A stretch of 64,000 bases of DNA from positions 1-64,000 of the forward strand of contig NZ_JBHTIK010000005.1 of NCBI RefSeq assembly GCF_042676985.1, written 5' to 3'. The notes beneath the pieces were generated by a model that was not told where the DNA came from, made no database searches, and worked only from the letters and a program-made list of their open reading frames with translations. Positions 50,657-60,156 of the stretch are shown piece after piece (position 1 is the stretch's first letter; each line of letters begins with the position of its first letter). Source of the stretch: Sphingosinicella xenopeptidilytica. Lineage in GTDB: Bacteria; Pseudomonadota; Alphaproteobacteria; Sphingomonadales; Sphingomonadaceae. The position numbers were made by a program, and so were the translations under genes.

Positions 50657-51346
50657 GTGAACAAATTCCTGATGATCGGAGCATCGGCCGCCGCGCTGAT
50701 GGCGCTGCCTGCGATCGCCCAGACCGCAGCCCCACAAACCCCCGAAAAGGCTGCCCGTTGGAGCGCCCCCGGGACGCGCGCGGATCTTGAGAAGAAGATC
50801 GCCGAACGCTTTGCCGCAGCGGACACCAACAAGGACGGCGCCGTTACCGAAGCCGAGATCAAGGCGCAGGGGGAAGCCCGCCGCGCCGAGGGTGAAAGGA
50901 AGATGGCCGAGGCGCGCACGCGCATGTTCACCGCGATGGACGCCGACAAGAACGGCCAGATCAGCCGCGGCGAGTGGGATTCGCACCACGCCGGGATGAA
51001 GGCCAAGTGGGCCGAGCGCCGCGAGACCGCGCAGGCGGACGGCAAGGACCGCCGCGAGATGCGGATGAAGTTCAAGGACGGCGACAAGGATGGCCGCAAG
51101 GGCCACCGCATGATGCATCGCGGCGGCCACGGCGGAATGGGCTGGGGCAGCTTCGGCGAGAAGGGCTTCGAAAGCGCGGACGCCAACAAGGATGGCCGCA
51201 TCACGCTCGCCGAAGCGAAGGCGAAGCCGCTTGCCCGCTTCGACGCCGCCGACACGAACAAGGATGGTACGCTGAGCCCCGAGGAGCGCCGTGCGGCGCA
51301 CGAGGCGAGGCGCGCGGAACGTCGCGCGGAGCGCGGCGACAGCTGA
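50657..51346 (+). CDS. Exported EF-hand calcium-binding protein
   Basis: A 229-residue protein with a signal peptide (MNKFLMIGASAAALMALPAIAQ) and at least four EF-hand loops: DTNKDGAVTEAE, DADKNGQISRGE, DANKDGRITLAE and DTNKDGTLSPEE, plus a degenerate DGDKDGRKG. The linkers are strongly basic and acidic (RREMRMKFKDG, HRMMHRGGHGG). GTG 50657 is chosen over ATG 50636 because GGAG (50646-50649) is seven bases upstream and it starts the signal peptide directly. The function is probably Ca-dependent envelope stability or signalling. Confidence 0.88.
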   Translation: MNKFLMIGASAAALMALPAIAQTAAPQTPEKAARWSAPGTRADLEKKIAERFAAADTNKDGAVTEAEIKAQGEARRAEGERKMAEARTRMFTAMDADKNGQISRGEWDSHHAGMKAKWAERRETAQADGKDRREMRMKFKDGDKDGRKGHRMMHRGGHGGMGWGSFGEKGFESADANKDGRITLAEAKAKPLARFDAADTNKDGTLSPEERRAAHEARRAERRAERGDS

Positions 51347-51439
51347 TCGGCACGTCCCAGTCCGATCAGCTTCGTTGAGAGCGCGCGGGGCACCGTTTTC
51401 CGATCCCCCCTGTCGGAAACAGACCCGAAAAGCGCGCTG

Positions 51440-51479
51440 GGGCCGGCATTCTCACGAGGATGCCGGCCCTCTGTCTTTT
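51440..51479 (+). terminator. Rho-independent terminator after the EF-hand gene
   Basis: A perfect 10-bp stem GGGCCGGCAT / ATGCCGGCCC with a 10-base loop is followed by TCTGTCTTTT. The remainder of the gap to 51565 shows no gene. Confidence 0.8.
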
Positions 51480-51565
51480 CGGGGGCATCAATTTACACAA
51501 GACGACTCGACTTCGCGCGTGAGCCCGATAGCTTTGCAACAAAAGCATAACCGGGGAGATCAGCC

Positions 51566-51772
51566 ATGACTGGCGGAATCAGAGTCAGCCTGAAGTGCGA
51601 AAACTGCGGCGGCACGGACTTTGCAGTGTCGGACCGACCTGCGGAACGCGACTGGATCGTCTGCACCGAGTGCAGCAAGCCGCTTTCGACTGTGGCCGAG
51701 TTCGACGACGAGGTCGTGCGGCTGGCGCACGATGCCGTGCGGCATCTCGATGGGGTTTCGGCGGCGCGTTAG
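51566..51772 (+). CDS. Small zinc-ribbon-like protein
   Basis: A 68-residue protein with two CxxC pairs, CENC (11-14) and CTEC (33-36), spaced as in a zinc ribbon, followed by an acidic helix (FDDEVVRLAHDAVRHL). AACCGGGGAG lies 7 bases before the ATG, which supports translation. I do not know a named family; it could be a regulator or an RNA-binding protein. It lies alone between a terminator and a cluster of repeats. Confidence 0.68.
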   Translation: MTGGIRVSLKCENCGGTDFAVSDRPAERDWIVCTECSKPLSTVAEFDDEVVRLAHDAVRHLDGVSAAR

Positions 51773-51795
51773 ATCATGAAAGCCTGCCATACATT

Positions 51796-51863
51796 CGTCA
51801 TACCGGCGTAGGCCGGTATCCATGAGACCGTGGTTATGGGCCCCGGCCTGCGCCGGGGTGACG
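51796..51863. repeat. REP doublet, copies B and C in inverted orientation
   Basis: Copy B, CGTCATACCGGCGTAGGCCGGTATCC in two arms (51796-51821), and copy C on the opposite strand (51863-51838) share the core CGTCA-nn-CCGGC-nn-AGGCCGG. The stem bases covary: AT/AT in B, CC/GG in C, TT/AA in copy A at 31686. Two REPs facing each other form a REPIN-like unit. Confidence 0.75.
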
Positions 51864-51880
51864 GGGTAGGTGGGGCGGAC

Positions 51881-51989
51881 TCTAGAGTTGTTCCGGTTCT
51901 CATTGAACCGGAACAACTCTAGAATATCTTTTGTTTGCCGTTATTTCCGAGCCGGCAGGTGATGCCACCTGCCTCGAAATCACTCTAGA
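51881..51989 (-). repeat. Structured ~109-bp repeat element, copy 2
   Basis: It aligns with 36185-36290, with a 3-base insertion and about a dozen substitutions. The long stem is a perfect 19-bp inverted repeat (51881-51899 / 51905-51923) with a TCATT loop; the ends TCTAGAGT and ACTCTAGA (51982-51989) are also inverted repeats. The TAG stop of the subtilase gene (51987-51985 on the minus strand) lies inside it. Confidence 0.85.
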
Positions 51990-54318
51990 ACCGCGCTCTG
52001 AGGCGAAGGGCCGCGCCGATATCGTCGTCGAGTGAGGCGATGTGGCCGGGGTCACGGCGCCAGAAGAGGTTCGTGTCGAGATGGCCTAGCCCTGCGAGGG
52101 GTAGAGACCATGCGGCTTCCACGCTGATTTCGCGGCCCGAGGGCGCGAGCGTGAAGGTGCGGCGGGTGTAGCCTGCCGTTTCCGTTTCGTAATCGTAGCT
52201 CGTCGGGATATCGGCCCGGAGAGCGCCGCCTTCGACGCGGAGCGGCTGCGCGATTCGCATCGAGATCGCGTCGCCGCGTGCGACGACCCCCGATTTCGTC
52301 ACATCGAACGCGAAGGCGAGGCTGCGCAGCGCATCCGCGCCCGAGATGAGCCCGCCCGAGGCGACATCGAGACGGGTGAGCCCGCCGCGCGCCTGCGCTG
52401 CGATGCGCCAGCCGTGCCCGGCATCCATCGCCCAGTCCAGGCCGAGGAAATTGCTGGAGGCGCGGGTCAGCCCAAGCGCTGCCGAGCCTTCGGCGCCAAG
52501 GATGCTGCCGCTTTCGTCGAGGCGGCTCCACGTGACGCTGACGTCCGACGCGCCGATGCGGCGCGAGGCGCTGGCGGCGAAAAGCTGCACGGCGTCTCCG
52601 CTCCGGCGCCGGTCCCACGCGCTGCCGGGGCGCAGCGATTGGGTTTCGCCCGTGCCCGCCGCCATGCCGAAGGTCCAGCCGCCGATGCGCTGGCTGACGG
52701 CTGCCGCGCGTGTGCCCGCGATGGAAACGCCATCATCACGGAGCGCGTCTCCGCTCGCGATGAAGCGCGAGCCCGGCGCGCGCGTGCCCGCCATGCTCGC
52801 GAGGAGGTCGTCCGCGCCGTATCCGGCGGCAAAGCCGACGCCCGTGCCCGGCGTGACGCTGCCGGTAACGAAGCCGCGCGTGATGCTTGCGTCCGCGTCG
52901 GCGCGCGCATCGATGCCGCCCGACTGCGCGAGACCGAGCCATGGCCGCGTGCTGACGGCAGCGTTCCACGACAGGCTGTATCCTGCGACGCCGAAGGCAT
53001 CGCGCGCCTCTTCGGTGTTGGTCTGGAGCGCGGCGGCAAGGCGCGGCGCGGGGGCAGCGCGCGAGACGCCGGCCGCGAGATCGGCAACATAGGCGCGGCC
53101 GTAGCTGTCGAGAACCACGACATCCGAAAGCGTCCCGGTAAGGTCGCCACCGTCGCCGAGCGCGCCGCCGAGCACGGCGAGCGAACCCGCATCGCTGGTG
53201 ACGGGCACGCTACTCCCCGCAAGCGAGGTGCCGCCGATAGGCGAGAACGCGCGGATGAGATCGAGGATGCCCTGCCCGAAGACGGCGTCGTCGCCTGCTG
53301 TGCCCGCATCGCGCGCGGTGCGGAACAAGATGTCGATGATCTCGTCTGCCGAAAGGCTGGGGAAGGCGTCGGCCAGCAGCGCGACGGCCCCGGAGATGCC
53401 CGGCGCGGCATAAGAGGTTCCCCAGAACAGGCGGCCAGTGCCTGTCTCGTCGATACTGCGGACGCCTTCGCCCAGCGTGGCGAGATAATATGCGGCATAG
53501 CTGCCCGCCCGGTTACTGAAATTCGAAAGCGCGTCGCTGCCGTTCACGGAACCCGCAATGATGATGCGTCCACGCGCAATCGAGCTGTTCGCCGCGATCT
53601 GTGCGAAGGGGTCGGGGTTGGTGTCGCCACCCGCTCCTGCTTCTTTTTCGTTGCCGGCGGAAATGACGACGATGACACCTGCTGCGGTGGCATTGGCAAG
53701 TGCTGTACGCAGGCGAGACGAGGGGGCCGAACCGCCGAGCGACATGTTGATAACGCGCGCGCCCGCCGCGACGGCCGTATCGATGGCGCTGGCGATATTA
53801 TTGTCGGAATGGCTGCATTTGTCCTCGCAGGAGCCCGGCGTATCGGTTCTGAGAGCGATCAGCGTGGCATCGAAAGCGAGGCCATGCATACCGCTGTCGT
53901 TCTTCGCAGCGAGCGCGACGGCGGAGACCGACGTGCCGTGGCCGTCGGTATCGTCGATGCCGCGCGAGCCCGCGATATCGCGGCTCGCGGGATCGATGCG
54001 GCCCGCAAACTCGGCGCTCTGGATGTCGACGCCGCTGTCGATCACGGCGATCTTCACACCCGCGCCGGTCGCGCCGTCCTGATAGGCGGCGATCGCGCCG
54101 GCCGAGGCGGCGGCATTGGATCGGCTGTATTCCAGCGTATCGTAAACCGGGCTTGGCGTTGGTGTCGGGGTGGGGGTCGGCGTTGGGGGCGGCGTGACCG
54201 TGCCCGGCGCCACCGGGCGCGTGCCGCCGCCTCCGCCGCACGCGGCAAGGAAGGCGGCGAGGCAGAGTGTCGAAACGGCGGTAAGCCTGCGATATCGCGT
54301 CCTGACGTGTCGGCGCAT
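51985..54318 (-). CDS. Subtilase (S8) lipoprotein with barrel-like C-terminal region
   Basis: A 777-residue surface protease. A lipobox LAAC places an acylated Cys at residue 27, followed by a Gly-rich stretch and a Pro/Thr linker (about 36-57). The S8 catalytic triad is Asp94 (AVIDSGVD), His127 (DGHGTS) and Ser302 (GTSYAAP). The last 400 residues are beta-rich, alternating and end in Phe (LRLRARF), like an autotransporter barrel. N-terminal lipidation together with a C-terminal barrel is unusual and is shared with NalP-type autotransporters. The stop codon is provided by a repeat element. Confidence 0.88.
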   Translation of the reverse strand: MRRHVRTRYRRLTAVSTLCLAAFLAACGGGGGTRPVAPGTVTPPPTPTPTPTPTPSPVYDTLEYSRSNAAASAGAIAAYQDGATGAGVKIAVIDSGVDIQSAEFAGRIDPASRDIAGSRGIDDTDGHGTSVSAVALAAKNDSGMHGLAFDATLIALRTDTPGSCEDKCSHSDNNIASAIDTAVAAGARVINMSLGGSAPSSRLRTALANATAAGVIVVISAGNEKEAGAGGDTNPDPFAQIAANSSIARGRIIIAGSVNGSDALSNFSNRAGSYAAYYLATLGEGVRSIDETGTGRLFWGTSYAAPGISGAVALLADAFPSLSADEIIDILFRTARDAGTAGDDAVFGQGILDLIRAFSPIGGTSLAGSSVPVTSDAGSLAVLGGALGDGGDLTGTLSDVVVLDSYGRAYVADLAAGVSRAAPAPRLAAALQTNTEEARDAFGVAGYSLSWNAAVSTRPWLGLAQSGGIDARADADASITRGFVTGSVTPGTGVGFAAGYGADDLLASMAGTRAPGSRFIASGDALRDDGVSIAGTRAAAVSQRIGGWTFGMAAGTGETQSLRPGSAWDRRRSGDAVQLFAASASRRIGASDVSVTWSRLDESGSILGAEGSAALGLTRASSNFLGLDWAMDAGHGWRIAAQARGGLTRLDVASGGLISGADALRSLAFAFDVTKSGVVARGDAISMRIAQPLRVEGGALRADIPTSYDYETETAGYTRRTFTLAPSGREISVEAAWSLPLAGLGHLDTNLFWRRDPGHIASLDDDIGAALRLRARF

Positions 54319-54413
54319 ACTCGCCTGCCCCTCTGGTTCCTGTCTTGCCCCTGATGGCAGAATCGTCGCGCAAAGGCATTACCAAATGCTTGCGGAATCA
54401 GCCGGTCGAAGCC

Positions 54414-55097
54414 ATGACCCCCGGCATGGACGCCTTCGGCCACATCGAGACGTGGATCTTCGATCTCGACAACACGCTTTATCCGCCGCGCGCGAACCTC
54501 TTCGCGCAGATCGACGAGCGCATGGGCGCGTTCATCATGCGCCTGATCGGCTGCGATGCGGTGGAGGCGCGGCGCGTGCAGAAGCGCTTCTTCCACGACC
54601 ACGGCACGACGCTGCGCGGGCTGATGGACGGGCACGGGGTGGCGCCCGCCGAGTTCCTGAGCTTCGTGCACGACATCGACATGGGCGTGCTGGAGGCGGA
54701 CGGGCGCATGGCGGATGCCTTTGCCAAGCTGCCGGGACGCAAGCTCGTGTTCACCAACGCCGATACCGCTTACGCCGAGAAGGTGCTGGACCGGCTCGGC
54801 CTCGGCAGCGTGTTCGAGGCGGTCTACGACATTCACGCCATGGATTACCGGCCGAAGCCCGACCCGAACGCCTATCGCGGCTTTTGCGCGGCGCACGGCA
54901 TCCGGCCCAAACGTGCCTTGTTCGTTGAAGACATGGCGCGGAACCTCGTGCCCGCGAAGGCGATGGGCATGACCACGGTGTGGGCGGACAACGGCGCCGA
55001 GAGCGGCAGCTATCAGGCCGATCACACCAGCATCGACCACCGGATCGCCGATGTCGGCGACTGGCTTCATTCCATTACAAGAGGGGTAAACGCATGA
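54414..55097 (+). CDS. HAD-family pyrimidine 5'-nucleotidase-like phosphatase
   Basis: A 227-residue HAD phosphatase of the Sdt1/pyrimidine-5'-nucleotidase type. Motif I is IFDLDNTLYPP, motif II is KLVFTNAD, motif III the Lys in YRPKPDPNAY, and motif IV FVEDMARNL. The start is uncertain among ATGs 54414 and 54426; either keeps the whole domain. Its stop overlaps the dapD start (ATGA), so the two genes are translationally coupled. Confidence 0.88.
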   Translation: MTPGMDAFGHIETWIFDLDNTLYPPRANLFAQIDERMGAFIMRLIGCDAVEARRVQKRFFHDHGTTLRGLMDGHGVAPAEFLSFVHDIDMGVLEADGRMADAFAKLPGRKLVFTNADTAYAEKVLDRLGLGSVFEAVYDIHAMDYRPKPDPNAYRGFCAAHGIRPKRALFVEDMARNLVPAKAMGMTTVWADNGAESGSYQADHTSIDHRIADVGDWLHSITRGVNA

Positions 55098-55915
55098 CCG
55101 ATCTCGCCGCCATCATCGATCAGGCCTGGGAAGAGCGCGAGGGGCTCGGCCTTTCCACGACGGGCGCGGTGCGCGACGCCGTGGAGGCCGCGATCGCGGG
55201 GCTGGACGCGGGCACGTACCGCGTCGCCGAGAAGGTGGACGGCGACTGGCGCGTCAACCAGTGGCTGAAGAAGGCGGTGCTGTTGTCGTTCCGTCTCAAC
55301 GACAATGCCGTTGTCGACGGCGGCGCGGGCGGGGCGCCGGCGTTCGACAAGGTGCCTTCGAAGTTCGCGGGCTGGGGCGAAGCGCAGTTTCGCGCGGCGG
55401 GCTTCCGCGTGGTGCCCGGCGCGGCCGCGCGGCGCGGCGCCTACATCGCCAAGGGCGCGGTGCTGATGCCGAGCTTCGTCAACATCGGTGCCCATGTGGG
55501 CGAGGGCACGATGGTCGATACGTGGGCGACGGTCGGCAGCTGCGCGCAGATCGGCAAGGGCGTGCACATCTCGGGCGGCGTGGGGATCGGCGGCGTGCTG
55601 GAGCCGCTGCAGGCCGGGCCGGTGATCATCGAGGACAATTGCTTCATCGGCGCGCGCAGCGAGGTCGCCGAGGGCGTGGTGGTGGAGGAGGGCGCGGTGC
55701 TCTCGATGGGCGTGTATCTCGGCGCTTCCACCAAGATCGTCGACCGCGCGACCGGCGAAGTGACGCGCGGGCGGGTGCCGGCATATTCCGTGGTGGTGCC
55801 GGGCACGCTGCCGGGTGCGAACGGCGGGCCGGGGCTCTACTGCGCGGTGATCGTGAAGCGTGTCGATGCGCAGACACGCAGCAAGACGGGCATCAACGAG
55901 CTTCTGCGCGACTAA
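55094..55915 (+). CDS. dapD: 2,3,4,5-tetrahydropyridine-2,6-dicarboxylate N-succinyltransferase
   Basis: A 273-residue trimeric enzyme of the succinylase branch of lysine and diaminopimelate synthesis. An N-terminal helical domain precedes a left-handed beta-helix with hexapeptide repeats (MPSFVNIGAHVGEGTMVDTW, GKGVHISGGVGIGGV, EDNCFIGARSEVAEGV). The start at 55094 matches the family (MTDLAAIIDQAWEERE); longer frames run inside the upstream gene. It is convergent with rpoN. Confidence 0.96.
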   Translation: MTDLAAIIDQAWEEREGLGLSTTGAVRDAVEAAIAGLDAGTYRVAEKVDGDWRVNQWLKKAVLLSFRLNDNAVVDGGAGGAPAFDKVPSKFAGWGEAQFRAAGFRVVPGAAARRGAYIAKGAVLMPSFVNIGAHVGEGTMVDTWATVGSCAQIGKGVHISGGVGIGGVLEPLQAGPVIIEDNCFIGARSEVAEGVVVEEGAVLSMGVYLGASTKIVDRATGEVTRGRVPAYSVVVPGTLPGANGGPGLYCAVIVKRVDAQTRSKTGINELLRD

Positions 55916-55919
55916 ACGC

Positions 55920-57446
<1,527 letters not shown>

Positions 57447-57449
57447 ACG

Positions 57450-58220
57450 CTAGAGGCTGAAACTCTCGCCGAGGTAGACCTTGCGCACCGTCTCGTCGGC
57501 GACGAGCGCCTCGGGCGTGCCTTCGAAAAGCACGCGGCCGTCGTAGATGATGCAGGCGCGGTCCACGATCTCCAGCGTTTCGCGGACATTGTGATCGGTG
57601 ATGAGGACGCCGATGTTGCGGTCCTTCAGATGGCCGACGAGGTTGCGGATATCGGCGATCGAGATGGGGTCGATGCCCGCGAACGGCTCGTCGAGGAGCA
57701 TGATCGAAGGGTTCGCGGCCAGCGCGCGGGCGATCTCGCAGCGGCGGCGCTCGCCGCCCGAGAGCGACATGGCGGGGGCCTTGCGGAGCCGCGCGATCGA
57801 GAATTCGCCGAGAAGCTGATCGAGCCGTGCCTCGCGCGCGGCCGGGTCCGGCTCCGCGACTTCGAGGACGGCGCGGATATTGTCTTCGACGGTCATGCCG
57901 CGGAAAATCGAGGTTTCCTGCGGCAGGTAGCCGACGCCGAGCGCGGCGCGGCGGTACATGGGGAGGCCGGTGATATCGATGCCATCGAGTAGAATGCGCC
58001 CCGAATCGGGCATCACGAGGCCCATGATCGAATAGAAGCACGTGGTCTTGCCCGCGCCGTTCGGCCCGAGGAGCCCGACGACCTCGCCCCGGCGCACGCC
58101 GAGCGACACATCGCGCAGCACGACGCGCTTGTCGTAGCGCTTGCCGATGGACACGACAGCGAGACCGCGTTCGGTGTCGACCGCGGGAGTCTCGTCCTCC
58201 ATCGTCATGACTTCGCTCAT
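57450..58220 (-). CDS. lptB: LPS export ABC transporter ATPase LptB
   Basis: A 256-residue ATPase that powers lipopolysaccharide extraction from the inner membrane with LptFG. Walker A is GPNGAGKTT (52-60), the signature LSGGE is at 153-157, and Walker B is LLDE at 175-178 with the family block EPFAGIDPISIADI. It lies 144 bases downstream of lptA on the same strand, with a gap that contains a small CTGGG/CCCAG hairpin and probably its own promoter, and three bases before rpoN. Confidence 0.97.
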   Translation of the reverse strand: MSEVMTMEDETPAVDTERGLAVVSIGKRYDKRVVLRDVSLGVRRGEVVGLLGPNGAGKTTCFYSIMGLVMPDSGRILLDGIDITGLPMYRRAALGVGYLPQETSIFRGMTVEDNIRAVLEVAEPDPAAREARLDQLLGEFSIARLRKAPAMSLSGGERRRCEIARALAANPSIMLLDEPFAGIDPISIADIRNLVGHLKDRNIGVLITDHNVRETLEIVDRACIIYDGRVLFEGTPEALVADETVRKVYLGESFSL

Positions 58221-58364
58221 GGCGGGCTTTCTACCTCACGAATACTTAACGACAAATGCAGGAACCGGCTGCCTGGGTGCCCAGTTGGCGCAATTTGTGC
58301 ATGGTCGGTTTCGGCAATGCAAGCCGAACGGGACCAAACAGCATAAAAAGGATCGCGCGGGCGG

Positions 58365-58901
58365 TTACTGCGTATTGCGCGGGGGCACCACGAAACGGCC
58401 GGTGACGCGGGGTCCGCCGTCGGTCGAGCTTGCCGAGCCGTCGAGCGTCGAACGGCCGTTTTCAAGGTCGATGACCAGCCGCTCGCCGCGCAGCACGCTG
58501 TCGCCACGATTGAGCACGACGCCGCCGACAAAGGTGATCTGGCGGGTCTGGACGTCGTAGATGCCGAGGCGCGAACTCACGCGCTCGCTGGGGCTGACAA
58601 GCTGGACTCCGCCTTCGGCATCGAGCCGGTTGATCGCGAGATTGCCGCCAGTGGCGTTTTCATAGAACACGCGCATCGTTGCCGCGTTCAGCGTCATGCT
58701 CCCCTGCACGACGCGCACCGCGCCCGAGAAGATCGCCTGCGAATCGCGATCGCGCACCTCGATGCGCGCGGCATCGATATCGATGGGCGCGCGCGTGTCG
58801 TGGCCCTTCAATGCCGAGCTGCCGAAGCCGCTCTGCGCCGAGGCGGCGAGGGGGAGGGTAAGCGCTGCAGCGGCAGCGAGGAGAAGGGCGGAGCGGATCA
58901 T
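58365..58901 (-). CDS. lptA: LPS export protein LptA (OstA-like)
   Basis: A 178-residue periplasmic protein that bridges the membranes with a beta-jellyroll. A signal peptide (MIRSALLLAAAAALTLPLAASAQ) precedes the OstA-like domain: PIDIDAARIEV, AIFSGAVRVVQGSMTLNA and FVGGVVLNRGDSVLRGERL. The start overlaps the lptC stop (ATGA). The C-terminal NTQ tail is short. It forms lptC-lptA in one operon with rnd and terC-like genes upstream. Confidence 0.93.
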   Translation of the reverse strand: MIRSALLLAAAAALTLPLAASAQSGFGSSALKGHDTRAPIDIDAARIEVRDRDSQAIFSGAVRVVQGSMTLNAATMRVFYENATGGNLAINRLDAEGGVQLVSPSERVSSRLGIYDVQTRQITFVGGVVLNRGDSVLRGERLVIDLENGRSTLDGSASSTDGGPRVTGRFVVPPRNTQ

Positions 58902-59527
58902 CGCTGCGTAATCCGCATTTTCACGCCGCCTGACAAGGTGACAACGCGCGTTTCCATGTCGGCATCGAGGCGAGAGGCGGAAAACGAGCCGAGCGGCATA
59001 CGGCCGCTGACGCGCCCGACGCTCGTGACGGTGCGTGTCGGCAGGCTTACCGCGACGTCTCCGGTTTGCAGCACGTATCCATCCGGGCGGTGGAAGACGA
59101 CCGGGCCGAGGACATTGAGCTTTTCCGCTTCGAGATCGTAGCGGCCGCTCGGCGCGGTGACGGTGGCGATGCCTTCCTGCATCGTGAGGCGCGCCTCGAT
59201 GCGCTTCAGCTCCACCACCGGCGTGTTCGAGGTACGCTGCACGGCCTCGTCCGCGAGGATGCTGAACGGGCGGCCCTTGCTGTCTTCGCCGCGATACATC
59301 GGGGCTTCCATGCGCAGGCGCTCGGCTGCCTTTTCGACGGCGTCGCGCGACAGGATGAAGCTGAATTCCTGCTGCGCGGTGAGCGGCCAGATCAGGCAGG
59401 CGAGCAGGATCACCGCGGCGGTCGCGGGCAGCAGGCGCTTCAGGAGGACGACCTGCCGATCCCACGCGCTGCCGGGCATCGCCCAGCGGCGGCGGTCGCT
59501 GGCAAGATCGTCTGCGGCCTGCGTCAT
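58898..59527 (-). CDS. lptC: LPS export protein LptC
   Basis: A 209-residue bitopic protein with one transmembrane helix (LLPATAAVILLACLIWPL) and a periplasmic LptC jellyroll (PMYRGEDSKGRPFSILADEAV, APSGRYDLEAEKLNVLGPV). It receives lipopolysaccharide from LptBFG and hands it to LptA. The start at 59527 gives the right topology. It lies 11 bases downstream of rnd and overlaps lptA by four bases. Confidence 0.92.
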   Translation of the reverse strand: MTQAADDLASDRRRWAMPGSAWDRQVVLLKRLLPATAAVILLACLIWPLTAQQEFSFILSRDAVEKAAERLRMEAPMYRGEDSKGRPFSILADEAVQRTSNTPVVELKRIEARLTMQEGIATVTAPSGRYDLEAEKLNVLGPVVFHRPDGYVLQTGDVAVSLPTRTVTSVGRVSGRMPLGSFSASRLDADMETRVVTLSGGVKMRITQR

Positions 59528-59538
59528 CGTTTTTCCGC

Positions 59539-60156
59539 TCAGCTTTCGTGGCTGAAGATGTCCTTGTCGGCCCAGCCGGCAAGGTCGAGCGCGGCGCGCG
59601 TCGGCAGGAAATCGAAGCAGGCCTGTGCAAGCGCCGTGCGCCCTTCGCGCTCCAGCCGTTCTTCGAGGATCGCCTTGATGCGGTGCAGATAGCGCACGTC
59701 TGACGCGGCGTATTCGATCTGCGCCTCGCTGAGCGTGTCGGCGCCCCAGTCCGACGACTGCTGCTGCTTGGAGATGTCCTGCCCGATCACCTCGCGCGCG
59801 AGGTCCTTGAGGCCGTGGCGATCCGTGTAGGTGCGGATGAGCTTCGACGCGATCTTGGTGCACCACACGGGCGCCATCACGATGCCGAGATACTGCTGGA
59901 TGAGCGCGACGTCGAAACGCGCAAAGTGCAGGATCTTGAGCCGCGACGGATCGGTAAGCACCGCCTTCAGGTTCGGCGCATCGAACTGGCCGAGCGGGAA
60001 CTGCACGAGATGCTCGTCTCCGCCGCCGTCCGAAAGCTGCACGACGCAGAGCCGATCGCGCAGCTGGTTGAGGCCCATCGCCTCGCAGTCCACGGCGATG
60101 GCGCCGGGGCCGAAGACGTCTGCGGGCAGATCGCCCTTGTGAAGATACGCGGTCAC
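59539..60156 (-). CDS. Ribonuclease D-like 3'-5' exonuclease
   Basis: A 205-residue DEDDy exonuclease consisting of the catalytic domain alone, without the HRDC domains of E. coli RNase D (375 residues). Motifs are AVDCEAMGL (Asp/Glu), LHFARFDVALI (Asp) and EAQIEYAASDVRYL (Tyr, Asp). The placement next to lptC is conserved in alphaproteobacteria. It overlaps the TerC-family gene by four bases. Confidence 0.92.
   Translation of the reverse strand: MTAYLHKGDLPADVFGPGAIAVDCEAMGLNQLRDRLCVVQLSDGGGDEHLVQFPLGQFDAPNLKAVLTDPSRLKILHFARFDVALIQQYLGIVMAPVWCTKIASKLIRTYTDRHGLKDLAREVIGQDISKQQQSSDWGADTLSEAQIEYAASDVRYLHRIKAILEERLEREGRTALAQACFDFLPTRAALDLAGWADKDIFSHES

Noticed and set aside
52414..54354. 646-residue plus-strand open frame opposite the subtilase.
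   Set aside because: The subtilase triad and signal peptide settle the coding strand; the antisense frame is Arg/Gly-rich shadow.
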